Positions 44,447 through 56,200 of a stretch of 64,000 bases of DNA are shown here, in pieces. A model generated the notes under the pieces. That model did not search any database. It was given only the letters and a program-made list of their open reading frames with translations, and had not been told where the DNA came from. Each line of letters begins with the position of its first letter. Positions within the stretch are counted from its first letter, which is position 1. The translations under genes were made by a program, and so were the position numbers. The DNA is taken from positions 32,960,333-33,024,332 of the forward strand of contig CM054061.1 in NCBI GenBank assembly GCA_028641055.1, read 5' to 3'. This DNA is from Alopecurus myosuroides (lineage: Eukaryota; Streptophyta; Magnoliopsida; Poales; Poaceae).

Positions 44447-46360
44447 AGGATGTAATGTGGTTGCAATGTCTGCAAGACTTGGAAGTAATACTAATATGCA
44501 TATATGGGATGGGATCTCTAGGTGGATTTGTAGTTTTTCTTTTGTTTCATCATGTCATTTGCCTATATGCTAAACTAGAGAGACCCAACATATGGGCAAA
44601 TTGGTGTAGCTGTAGTGCAAGTCCCTAACTAGTCACTTCTCTGTGCATTGTGTCGTACATTAGTTCTTTGTGCCTTCCCCTGTCATGTAAAACCTTTTCT
44701 GGTGATTATAAGTATAACTATGAACGTGCTTTATGGAAGGCCGGTTGCAAACCTTGTCTAGATGCAGCTGTTTGTTTTGTGCTGGAAGTTGTTTTTGGCA
44801 TGAAGTGAAGGATTAAGAAGTATAACTAATCTCTTGTACAGGATTTTTGGCAGACTTCGAGTATATGATCTCTGATAATGCTGTTAGACCCGGAGAGTAT
44901 GATTTCATCTCTTTTATCTTGTTTATGCACAGCTTGGATGTTTTTGTACTGATTCTAGTGATCTATCATTTCCATTAATACAAAATTTATTTTGATTCCA
45001 GAGTAACATATTTATTCTGCTCCTGTCTTCAGTTTTGTTGTTACAATCCCTAAAATTTCACATCCAGCTGAAAATATGTTTCAAATTACTTTCTGTAACT
45101 GAATTTCTTTTGAAATTACATCCATTTTTATTTAAATCATTAAATGTCTTTCAGCCAACAACCCTAGAAAATCCTTATTTGTCGATGAAGAAAGGAACTT
45201 ACTTGCCCGCCCGGACCAAACCTGATTACGTCTACACATACGGGTACTTGCTCGCTTTATCCTTGTTTTCTGCCATTATTGTTGAGGTGATTACGTCTGA
45301 TAAACATGCAAGACCAGGAATCAGGATGGTGTTTGAAGTAATACTCGGTAATTTGGTTTTTGGGGTGCTTTTAGATAGGATTTGGCAACTCTATAGAATC
45401 ATCTGTATTTTAGTGTTATCGAATTATAAACTAGAAAAAACTTCTGCTCTTGTTCTTCCACTGTAACTTTCTTCCAGTTCAAAAATCCTAGACTGTACAT
45501 GCAGTCCTTTTTAGTATAAATGTATAATGTTGGTCAACCTGGAAGCATGGAAAACGTGTTTGTTGATGAAGAAATGAACTTGCTTGCCCGCCCAGACCAA
45601 GCCTGATTCCGTCTACACAGACAGGAACTTGCTTGTTTTCTCCTTATTTGCCTCCCCATGGTAGGATGTGTTTCAATTCGATTCATACTCCTGTCTGGAT
45701 ATTCATTCGTTTGTGCTTTCTTGATTCCATATCATTCGATACTGCAGGTATAAAAGATTGGAGGTCCTTGCTGCATTTACAAATCGTGTAAGCTTCTCAC
45801 CCTGCATATCCTTAACACCTTTGAAATATTGAATTTTACAAACGAATCATCTAGCAAAACCCGTGCAGCAATGCTGCCAAGTCCAAATTTCACATGTTTT
45901 CATACATAGGCAACTGTCCTCCTGCCTTGGTCATCTTAAATTGTGCTCCATTGCTTTTCTCCATAGCATTCAGCGATACACATGTATATTAGAAAGCAGA
46001 GCATGCAAACATGAATACTCTTGTTTTTAATATAATAAAGCCATATACTCTGTTACAAGGCTGAGTCCAAATCTTATTTTTATGATCTCTGTTTTTATGC
46101 GTAGCAGGTTAGCAGCTTGCTGACCCTTCCATTGGTTAAAAAGAAAGGTAGAATTTTAATGGAAGAAAAAACATACCAACTTAGCATCTTGTCGTGTGTA
46201 CTTGTAATAATTTCTTTTCACTCAGTTATTACATAATTTCTATCCCTTTTTTTCCTGGTAACGTTTTGACTGCCTGCATATGGTTCTTTATGTGGAGAAC
46301 TTGCTTCCTGTATTTCTCGTTGGCTGTTGAATACACTCATTTATGCATGATTAAGAAATA
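44447..46360. other. 3' leader and intergenic DNA downstream of the MATH-BTB gene
   Basis: The first about 250 bp are probably 3' UTR. The rest is AT-rich noncoding DNA. A frame at 45035-45466 overlaps a duplicated segment and has no recognisable protein features. Confidence 0.45.
45179..45656 (+). repeat. 97-bp direct duplication, 381 bp apart
   Basis: 45179-45275 and 45560-45656 match at about 85% (GATGAAGAAA, TGCCCGCCC, CTGATT, GTCTACACA are shared). The origin is unknown. Confidence 0.7.
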
Positions 46361-47757
46361 AGTTCAGATAACCCCCCTAACTATCACGTTTCGGTTGCTA
46401 ACCCCCCTAACTATTAACTGGGTCATTTAACCCCCCTAACTATCTAAAACCGGGCAAATCCCCCCCCCCCCCCCCCATATACTGATGGGCAGTTTTGACA
46501 CTGGTTTCGGCTGACATGGACGCTGGTATCAAGTGCACCTGGTCGGGACGGAAAGAACCTGGTCGCCCTCCTCTTCTCCCGCGAAAGAACCATCAGGACC
46601 AAAAGAACCTGGTCGGGTGGCGGCGAGGTCGCTCGTCCTCCTCTCCCGCTAAGGCAGTGGCGAGGTCGCCTTCCTCTTCTCCCCCTCCACCGCAGGTACT
46701 CTCCCCTGCAGCTGCTGCTCACCTCTGAAATCTCCCTGCAGCCGCAGGCCCTCGGCAAGGTCGCCGTCCTCCTCTAGAACGCAGGTGTGGGTTGCTTTTC
46801 TCTTCTTCCCATGTCGATCCGTGCGAGAGGGCAGACAAAAGAAAGGGGGCTGCCACTGCCACCAAGAGTTGCTGTCAGAATTCCTTGTTATGGTGCGAGC
46901 ATGACGAGGTGAATGCGATGTAGAGACCTGGTTTTAATTCTTCCACGCGCAGCCATTTTACCAGTCAAAAAAGAGGATGCTTGTCTAGTGCGAACGCATT
47001 AAAATTTCAGTTCTTAGCATACAGACGATGTCTTCCAAGTTCTCAACCAGATAGTCAAGCTTCTGCTAGACTGCAAATTCCAAGAACTCAAACAATTCCG
47101 ATGTCTGAGGTAGTGACAGAATCAGTGCCAAAGGATGGGAGGATGAAATGGTACTTATGGGGCAATAAAAACAGAGGTGGAGAAGGAGAAGAGTAGTGAA
47201 GTTCTCGGATGCTGCACCCTCTACGGCTTTGGAGGCTGAGCCCTGGGAGTTCGTCGGCGTGCAGCCTAGTGTTATTAGTTGTTTCTGCTGCATGCGTGTC
47301 TTCTCTGGGAGCGTTGGCATGCAATGTGCTGTGATGGAATCTGTTGCACATCGATGGATGAATGAGTGGATTTGGTGTTATGCATTTCGTGTTCCTGCAA
47401 ATTTGTTTATGCAGAAATGTCAAATATGTTACCTGATGCTTCTTCTTGGTCCTCATGGAACTTCTGCTTTGTGATTGTCCAAACTGTGGCTTTACATTTT
47501 TTACCCAGACCTAACTTGCTAACATACGAACTCACTTGTTATTTTAAACTGTCTGCACTTCATTTCATTCTGTACATATGAGTTCATTTCATTGGGATAG
47601 AGAAGCACTTTAGGTTTTCTTTTGGTATTGATCAACAAGCGTTCAAGCTTTTTTTACTGTATAGTGCAATCTATTGCTCCTCATATAAGAATTTCAGTAA
47701 CAGAGAGAGCAGAAGTTTAGATTTATGGTTGCCCGAGGTTCAGGTAGAGCTGCTGAA

Positions 47758-47995
47758 TTATTTCACTGCTGTCAATTTAGTTTACAGGCTCATAACTTGT
47801 GAAAGCAATTTTATTTCACTGCTGTCAATTTAGTTTACAGGTTCATAACTTGTAAAAACAATTTTATTGCACTGCTGTCATACAAAGAGAGAGAGAGCAG
47901 AATTTCAGTAAAGAATTCCTCATATAAGAATTATTTCACTGCTGTCAATTTAGTTTACAGGCTCATAACTTGTGAAAACAATTTTATTTCACTGC
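47758..47995 (+). repeat. 53-bp tandem repeat, interrupted
   Basis: Copies start at 47758, 47811 and 47864 (partial), then after a 67-bp break at 47931 and 47984 (partial). The unit contains TTATTTCACTGCTGTCAATT and TTACAGGCTCATAACTTGTG. A second duplicated piece (AGGATTGAAGCAATGCA) flanks the array at about 48004 and 48071. Confidence 0.85.
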
Positions 47996-48171
47996 ATTGC
48001 TCCAGGATTGAAGCAATGCAATGCTACTCAAAAGTTTCTGATATCAACTCGTCTCGTTGTGCTTGGTCTCCAGGATTGAAGCAATGCATTGCTTTGATAA
48101 CTGAAGAATTGCATCGGTATATCACCCTTTTTCTCTGATAACTGAACCAATGCATTTCTCTGCACCAGTGG

Positions 48172-48385
48172 AAGGAAGTTGAGGGTCGTAGCGGGTGTCC
48201 AGGATGGTGGCGAGGGCCATGCCGGCGCCGTCCGGGTTGATTCCCCAGGCGACCCAGCCGCTGCTGCTTCACGTCGCCCGGAACGCGATGTCGGCGGTGT
48301 TGTTCTCGGCGTGGTACGTCCAGTGCAGGCTGGCGCCGAGCACGGGCAGCTGGACAGAGGCGACGCCGTTCAGGCGACCCAGTCC
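48172..48385 (-). pseudogene. DOMON-domain protein fragment with in-frame stop
   Basis: Minus strand reads RLNGVASVQLPVLGASLHW, TYHAENNTADIAFRAT, stop (TGA at 48271-48269), SSSGWVAWGINPDGAGMA, TILDTRYDPQ. This matches the DOMON domain of plant AIR12-type and cytochrome b561/DOMON proteins (heme-binding, cell surface). Only about 70 codons are present, with no signal peptide or b561 part, so it is a captured or decayed fragment. Confidence 0.75.
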
Positions 48386-48860
48386 TGCGTCGCGGAGAGG
48401 ACTTTGCGTGAGGAGCTCCAGTTCCTGCTTATCCGGCCGTTGTGGACAGAGGCGACGCCGTTCCGAGACGCCGGCGCGTGACGTTCTGGACAGAGGCCCC
48501 GCCGCTCCGGTGACTGTGGTTCCGTCGGAGGCTTGCAACAGCCGGCGGAGGGTCTTGACGTTCGCGGCCGTCGGCGCCAGGCGAGGAATCGGAGCAGGGA
48601 GGTGGACGGGGCGGCTGGCCTCTGACGCCGGCGGCGGCGCAAAGCGAGGATGGCGTCATGGTCAACCAATCGGTTATTTGCTTGACGCTGATGCCGGAAT
48701 TGTTGCAGCACGTCCACGTCAGCAAAACTGCCTTCGATACGGCCAAAACCACCCTCCGGGGGCTAATTGTCCTGTTTTGCATACTTAGTGGTACCCCAGT
48801 TTAAACATAGGGGGTTCTCTGTCCCAAACCCCAGTTTAAACTTAGCGTGAGAGAACGGAG

Positions 48861-51800
48861 CACACGGCCGGTAGCATATGGTTTCAGGTGCAGGTACAAG
48901 GCAGAGCATAATGCATTACATTTTTGGGAATGTTATCTGCCGCAAAACCTCCAGCTAGCCACCAACATGAGCATGTGAATGTTCATAGAGTACTACTATT
49001 ACTTATTTCTCAGGTGAAGTTGCTGAGTAGATGCATTCAAGGTGCAGGTTTTGCCTGTAGTTTGAGCTATTTGGCAGCCTCCCCTCCCATTAGGCCGCTC
49101 TGAGCAAAAATGTTCAGTTTGCTGCTTTGGTTCTGCAACAATGTCCTTGAATTTTATCAGTTGTGCTTTTGTCATGGCAAAAACTCTGTTGTTTGTATGT
49201 GAATTGAACAAAACCAGATTGAGCTATATGTTTTCTGTAATATCTATGCGGTTGTTGCGCTGGTTTGAGCATGCATCGAGACTATGTACACTAGTTCTCT
49301 GCTGTTACGGAGTTGTGAATTTGGTCACGGTGCTGCTAGGCCATGTTCTGGCTTATCGCAGAAAAGGGTGGTTTATTCAGGGTTTAGGGGAGGAGGTGCT
49401 AGTCTAAAGCTAACAATGATTGAACTTACAAACTAAGGTGCCTCGTACATCAAATGCCGGTTTACGATTGCGCAGTCTTATCTCAACTAATTAAACTTAT
49501 GGATGCGTTGTGTTCGCTACAACAGCAAAGCGTCAGGATACGATCTCAACTGAATTTAACTCGAAGCTGGAACTTCCCTACACTAATTAGTCAAGGCATG
49601 TATCAGCTGCTGTCGGTACTACTAGCCGATTTTGAAGCGAGAGCTGAGTTTCTCGTGTGATCACCCCAGTTAAACAGCTGAGTGTTAAGAAAAAGAAAAG
49701 GAAAAAAACTAATAAGCGCCCTTGCTGACAGACAGAGTTTATGCCAAACTACGTTGCCACACAAGTGCAAATTGCCAATACATTTCTGGGCAGAACAAAA
49801 CTGCACAGAACTCTCGAGATATATCTCAAAGACCATTCAAACTCTATTGCAACATAAACATTCTCTTCCACAGGAAGTTCACTACAGTAGCACATGCCAT
49901 TCTGCACTACACTTTGGAAAGTGAATTTCCCTCGCATTTGCCTCAAGGTTGCAACAACCAGTACGAAATCAAGGCGCCCACTTCCATGACTTGGAGGATT
50001 TATAACCCGTAAGGGATAGACACACACAACTTCCTACTGTAGTCTCTTTACAAGCTGACCTTCTGTTGCTATGCGAGATGAAAGCATTGACACAGACAGA
50101 ACGGATTGTACTAGAGTTACCTGTTCACACAGCTGCAAAGCTACATGTAATACAAAGATTGTGAGAATATATCCATGCCCTGGAAAGGACGCAACCAACT
50201 AAGCGACTAGCCAGCAACAGTTTGTAAGAATGCTCGATAAGACCTAACATTCTCTCTATAGTTGTATTGAGAACACTGCATTCATAATGAAACAATTGGC
50301 ATCCTATGGGTAGTTTTGCACAAGTATGAAAGTTTCGAAGCTTCGAATATATAGATTTTTCTGCATCAACACAATACAACAATTATTCACAGGATGTGGC
50401 CACTTAGGGTTTTTTTTCACACCTACTAATGCAAACACTTAACAATCCTATATTCCTCTTTGTTTTTCTGTACCCAAACTGGTCCTTTAGGCTTCTTTGA
50501 AGTACAGATATCTTTACACATGCGAGTTTCCCCCTCCCAGTTGCACATCTAAAGTTCTCTAGCAGAATTGCCCTTATATTTCCTCCGAAATTTGCTTTCA
50601 CATTTTCCCAAGGAGAATCGGAAAAAATTAATTGCATTCAACCCTTTTATCACGTGACCTGCTTAAGCAGAAACCAAGAACCATGTGTGCAATCTTTATG
50701 TTCCAAGTGCCATGCTATCAAACAAAATGAAAGAGGATAGGAACTAACAACCGTCAGAAATACTGAGGAGCAGAACTAAGAGACTAGGATGCTCCAACTG
50801 TGGTGTCATAGGTAGCACCTTGTGATTAGGAGCTCTTGACAACCATGTGCCAGAAATAAAAGCACGGAAGAAGAAACAAGTATCCAATGGTTTCATTCAC
50901 TGAAAATTTACCTAGCACAAAAAATTATAGCAGACAAAAAAGACCACCAGCCTACGGCCGAAACATGCCACGCTGATGTAGCAAACAACCTTGCATACGC
51001 AATTAATCCAGTGTGGCAGCGTGAAGATGTGAACTACACAGAGTTTCTAATGGCCACAAAATGCCCTATGATGTTACATGATAAAACAAACATGGGCCTA
51101 ACAAATCTGGTTTTCCAAAGGGAGCTCATATCAAGAACACCCGGAAGATCCATGCTTATGTACTATACTAAACAGGCAAGGAATAGACTAGACGTATCTC
51201 AAATTCTCTATACCCCCCTATTGTCCTGGCAGGGATAACAATCAATAAGTGCAATACAAATATATCGAGTCGAGGCGCAGTAGTAGTTTAAAATGTACCA
51301 CGCTTATGATCACAACTTCCGTCAGGTACTATCAAATCAAAACGTGGTTCTATCTTCATTTATCAAATATATATAAGAAAAAAGAGTCGCTCTATATAAA
51401 TTCCGGTAGGTAAATTCATATTTGAATCAATTCAAGAGTTTTTCCTAAATACTTCTAAAGAGAAAACACTCATCTCTACTCTAACTTCATTTGGGACAGA
51501 CTATAATCCCCGAGAAGGCACATGCTTTTCCCTGAAGATGAATGTGCAACTAGATGATTGTTTATTCATGTGCACTGTCAGGTGGAAGAACATAAAAATT
51601 AATCCAGGATACACAAAACCTAAGAAAAACTCAATCATGCCAAAATATCAAATCAAGTATGATTGCTCCCAGGACTGCAATTGCCAGTTAATATCCAGAT
51701 AGATGGGAATGGGAGCCATGTAGCTACACGCATTAATCAATTAGTGACACCACAATTGATCACCTATGAACCAAGTCAGCAAGGGGATGCAAACCTTAAA

Positions 51801-51899
51801 ATCTTCCATCCAGTACATCAGAACAACGCCATTGCTAAACTCCCAGCACAAAGCATGAGCATAGTTTTCTAGTTGTCTTTTATCTCCCACAGAGCAATA
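48861..51899. other. Noncoding DNA, probably including the mTERF 3' UTR
   Basis: AT-rich, with only short chance frames on either strand. The part nearest 51900 should contain the 3' UTR and poly(A) signal of the minus-strand mTERF gene. No transposon ends recognised. Confidence 0.45.
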
Positions 51900-53033
51900 T
51901 CATTTTGGTACCTTCCCGGTACAGCTAGATACGTAACTGTTGGCAAGGCCTGGAACGGTGTCCTTGTAAGGGAGCACAAACCTTTCCATGAACTTCTCCT
52001 CGGTCGCCATAACCGCAGAAAAGAAATTCAGCTCAGCATCCACCAATCCCTTGGAATCGAGGACCTTGAGCAAGCGATGTCGGGGTAACAACCGTCGCTC
52101 AAGGCTAAGCATGACCATCACTGGCCTTTGGGCAATGTAGGGTACCTTAAGCCCAACATCCCTGGTCAATAAATCCAAACTCCTCCGCAGCCTTTCCTCA
52201 GACATATTCAGTAGAAGCGGCGCCTTCCTCACAGCTACCAATAGATCTTCCTGTGTCCAACCAAAACTCTTGAGGACCGCGATCTTCTTCGCGAGCTTCT
52301 TCTCGCTATGCGACGCAAACGCCATGAGCGCGTAACCGAACATCCGAGATCCCTGCGGCAGACCACATTCCCTGGTGCGCACGGCAGCGTCTCGGAGGAG
52401 CTTAGAGGGCCTGACGAGCAACAGGGAGATGCGTGTACACTGGAAACTGGAGACACGTATCCCCAATTGCTGGAGGAGGGCCAAGTTGGGCTTGGCGACC
52501 TTCTCCAGGTCGGCGGTGAGGAGACTGTGATTTCCCTTTAGGGCCTTGAGTAGGACTTCGAATGAGCCGAAGACTTGGAACCAGAAGGCGAGGTTACCGA
52601 CGAGGGAGCTGGCGCGGAAGGAGGTGCGGGCGAGCGGGATGAGGCGGGAGATCTGTGGACGCGAGAGGCCGAGGTCGCGGAGCTCGGTGGCGCGCTTGGC
52701 CAGGTTGTTCTCCACGTCGGCGCAGAGGAGCTTGGGGTCGGCGGAGACGGCGGCGGCGATGTCGGCGCTGGAGAGGCCGAGGCCCGAGAGGAACGCGAGG
52801 ACGGCGTCGCTGTTGGAGGGGGACAGGAGGTGGGGGATCCTCCTGGATGCCCTGAGTGCCTGGGCTCGGGTGAGGCCGCAGGTGGTGACGAGGTAGTCCT
52901 CGACGGCGAATGGTTCTGCGGGAACGGCGGGTGCGTCGGTGGAGAGTAGGCGGTAGAGAGATGGGATGTGAGAGAGGTGGGGAGCAGCGAGAGGGGCTGT
53001 GATGGGGGAGATGAGCTTTCGGAGGTGGAACAT
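51900..53033 (-). CDS. mTERF-family protein, organelle-targeted, 377 aa, intronless
   Basis: Single-exon frame with ATG at 53033 and stop at 51900-51902. The first about 35 residues (MFHLRKLISPITAPLAAPHL) are rich in Ser/Ala/Pro/Leu and poor in acidic residues, as in mitochondrial or plastid targeting peptides. The body shows repeated mTERF helical motifs with Leu-Gly-Leu and Pro spacing: YLVTTCGLTRAQALRAS, LGLSSADIAAAVSADPKLL, LRDLGLSRPQISRLI, LQQLGIRVSSFQCTRI, LKSFGWTQEDLLVAVRKAP, DVGLKVPYIAQRPVMV. Plant mTERFs bind nucleic acids and act in organelle transcription termination, splicing or translation. Intronless mTERF genes are numerous in grasses and often clustered. The exact organelle and target cannot be read from sequence. 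Confidence 0.93.
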   Translation of the reverse strand: MFHLRKLISPITAPLAAPHLSHIPSLYRLLSTDAPAVPAEPFAVEDYLVTTCGLTRAQALRASRRIPHLLSPSNSDAVLAFLSGLGLSSADIAAAVSADPKLLCADVENNLAKRATELRDLGLSRPQISRLIPLARTSFRASSLVGNLAFWFQVFGSFEVLLKALKGNHSLLTADLEKVAKPNLALLQQLGIRVSSFQCTRISLLLVRPSKLLRDAAVRTRECGLPQGSRMFGYALMAFASHSEKKLAKKIAVLKSFGWTQEDLLVAVRKAPLLLNMSEERLRRSLDLLTRDVGLKVPYIAQRPVMVMLSLERRLLPRHRLLKVLDSKGLVDAELNFFSAVMATEEKFMERFVLPYKDTVPGLANSYVSSCTGKVPK

Positions 53034-53203
53034 GGCGTCGCGGCCGCCGCCGGCGGTTTGGGGGAAGGGGGATCGTCAAAAGAGAAAAAAAAAAAGGATA
53101 TTCCAGCCCGGCCCAACAAAGAACAAACGCTATCTGCTAAAACAAAGAACAGAACGGGCAGTGCCACTGTGACCTCCGCGCCGCTGCCGCTGCCGCCGCC
53201 GCC
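53034..53203. promoter_or_regulatory. Divergent promoter between the mTERF and RsmI genes
   Basis: Only 170 bp separate the two start codons, so both leaders and core promoters overlap here. GGCCCA at 53110-53115 resembles the Site II (TGGGCC/GGCCCA) element common in promoters of plant organelle and ribosome-related genes. No TATA box is seen on either strand. Confidence 0.6.
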
Positions 53204-56200
53204 ATGGCGTCGCTGCTCCGCCTCCAGGCCCTCTCCCTGGCGCTAACCTCTCGCCGCCGCCTCCCTTCCCACATCCTCCGTTCCACGTCCCCGGCGTGTC
53301 CGCTCGCTCGCCGCCTCTCCGCCGCTGCCTCCCCGGAGCAGCGGGCCTCGGAAACGGTACTTATCCTCTCTCCCCTTTGACAGCGCGCTCCTCCTCCTTA
53401 ATGTTTTATGTCTGTTCTGTTGAATGTGAAGCTTGTGTGGGCGTAGGGTTTGCTAGGTGCATATTATTTGTTCATGACAATCCTAGGACTCGCATTATTC
53501 CACTGACAAAAACAAAAGCTAAAATGGCAAATAGTCAACTAGGTTTAATTTTTGCATGTGCATGAACACACCGGTAGTACAAGGTGACAAATAAGATCGA
53601 AAGTGTATTGGTTAAAGCTGGTGGTCAAGGAACATATTTGGTCAAGTTTTACAAGTAAACTGTACTTTTTTCTGGGAGTGAAATACTTGCATTTAAAATG
53701 CAGAAGCACACTGATGCTTCTGACTTCTCTCAGGTTTATCTTCTTCTACCATTTGCCTTCGAGGATTATTTTTAGATATCCCCTGTAGAGAAGGTCATCT
53801 TTCTCACTGGCTAGAGAGTGCATGTTTTGTATCTTTTCCCCAAGAACCACTATCCGCCGACGGCCTCGGAGACGGCAATCCTGTCTCCCGTTTGACGATG
53901 CTTCTCCTTAATGTTTGTGCCGCTAGTGTTCTGTGGGATGTGACATCCGTGTGGGCATAGGGTTTCCCGAGTGCATCAGTTGGCCTCCTTTGAATCATAG
54001 GAACGGTGTAGGAATTGGGTAGGATTCAGATCCCATGGATATTTTCCTATACTAGTTGTTTGATTCATAGGAACATATCCCATAGGAAATAATCCTATAG
54101 GAATTCTGTAGTGTAAATCCTATAGGAAATAAACATTAGGTCATACCTCATGGAAAATTCCTTTGGTACAATCAAAGAGAACTCATCTTCCCATAGGATT
54201 CAACTAGGCATGACATTTCAATCCTATGCCTTTCCTAATCCTATGTCTTTCCTATCCTATGAATCAAAGGAGGCTAAGGGGGGAATTTTCTTTCTTTCTG
54301 TATTGGTACTTGGTAGTTTCAGAATAGTGTGTTTCAGTATAATTAACTTAAAAGAATTCTCATAAAAGCTTGATTTTTCTTATTTTGCGATAAGAAATGG
54401 CATGCTTATTGGCTTAAAATCTCCTGTTTCTCCAATTTGATCTGCAGGATTTGGAGTCAGGATTGTATCTAGTGGCAACACCCATTGGGAACCTCGAAGA
54501 TATCACCCTGAGGTATTTATTTGCTGCAGCTGTAACTCTCAATACCAGGTGATTACTAATGGTTAGGCTAATAGAAGTGAAAAATGGGACAGACCATTTT
54601 CTCGTAAAGTGGAACATAATTGGACATTTTTTATTTGGGTTGAACATTTATGATGTTCAATTATGTGTTTCCTAATAAACTTTCCCAAGCTTGTGATGAT
54701 GTAATTAGAGTCTCAAAAAGAGAGTACAGCAGTGAGGATATGTTCTTACTCAGATTCCTATAGATAGAAGCATCATACATCAATCGACTTTGCAAGCCTC
54801 TTAAACTTCTAGTGTGAATGAGGAGACTTGGGGTGACTTAGCAAAACATCCTTTTGTTTTTTTATAGTATGTGGACCCTGAGTTAGTCTCCTTCCTTTGA
54901 GTGTACAAATGGCTTGTTGCATGCTACATATGAAAATCATCATATTACTTCTCATATCCTGAGACATACTCCTAGAAACGAGCTGATGATTTGTTTGCAG
55001 GGCATTGCGTGTTCTTAAATGTGCTCATGTGATACTCTCCGAAGACACAAGGCATTCTGGAAAGTTGCTTCAACATTACAACATTAAGACACCTCTCGTG
55101 AGTTAATAGCGTACCTAGTTTTCTCATGCAAGAATTAGGAGTAGCTGCACATTTGACCATGCTATGGATGTCTACAGTCGAACTTACAACTTAAATTCTA
55201 AGTTCGCAGCTCAGCTTCCATAAGTTCAACGAGCGTGAGAGAGAGCCCAGTATCTTGAAGAGGCTCCATGAAGGGGAAGCAGTTGCAGTTATTAGTGATG
55301 CTGGTACTCCAGGCATCAGTGACCCTGGCATGGAACTGGTAAATCGACTTTCTCTTTTTAATTCTTCGACCTCCACTTACAATGAAGAAGCAAAGAATTA
55401 TGATCTAATGGTCACTTCACTTAACAGTACCGTTAAAGATTTAAAGAGACTGATATGCATGCTATTGGTTAGTTGATGACTTGATGTTTTGGTATGAGAA
55501 AGATTTATTAGCAATGAGCAGAACCAGAACTTTTTTTAGGCCTCATGGTTCTCCGTAACGTGAGATATTATGCATGTTCTACCATTCACAGGCTAGACTA
55601 TGTGCAACTGAAAAGATCCCTGTTATTCCCATTCCTGGGCCTTCTGCAGCAATCGCTGCTCTTTCTGCATCGGGTTTGCCAACAGATGAATTCACATTTG
55701 GTACACATTTGCTGGTTTAGTCTCTTTATCTATCATCGATGATCATTCTTTGGAGTAGGTACTAATTTTTAATTTCTAGTGGGTTTTTTACCAAAGCATG
55801 GTCGATCAAGAAAAGAAAGGCTTGAGGTATCTGCTCGTGAAGCTGCTACGCAAATATTCTATGTTCCTCCTCATGGAATCCATCAGTTTCTTTCTGACGC
55901 AGCTTCCTCTTTTGGTGATTCAAGGTAACAGATGTTTTCACTCCTGCATGCTGTTGCATGATCTACAAATATTTTTGATACAAAATGGCCAGTGGAAGCC
56001 AGTAAACCACAGTAGTACCGCATCTCTATCCGTTGCAATGTCACTCACGTTAGATGCGATATATTCATATTGCAAATCAGTAATTGCTCTTTCTGCTAAA
56101 AAAATCAATAATCGCTGTACGAGCAGCTTTGTTCATATGCCTTATGTGAAAATATGTTTGACCTGTTTTGTTTCATTTGTGTGGTGAGATACAGGTCATG

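Larger units (their letters stand above)
46360..48860. mobile_element. Putative unclassified gene-capturing element
   Basis: Left end: three copies of TAACCCCCCTAACTAT at 46369, 46399 and 46428, followed by a run of 17 C (46460-46476). Right end: two copies of CCCCAGTTTAAAC(A/T)TAG (about 48793 and 48828). Between them lie exon-like GC-rich pieces, a 53-bp tandem array and a fragment of a cellular gene. Repeated C-rich ends surrounding unrelated gene pieces suggest a Pack-type element, but I could not define true inverted repeats or a target duplication. Confidence 0.35.

Noticed and set aside
45035..45466. 143-codon plus-strand frame
   Set aside because: AT-rich, hydrophobic chance-like sequence overlapping a noncoding duplication.
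55798..56187. 129-codon frame overlapping the RsmI gene
   Set aside because: It is an off-frame reading through exon 6 and intron 6; the spliced model gives the conserved protein in a different frame.
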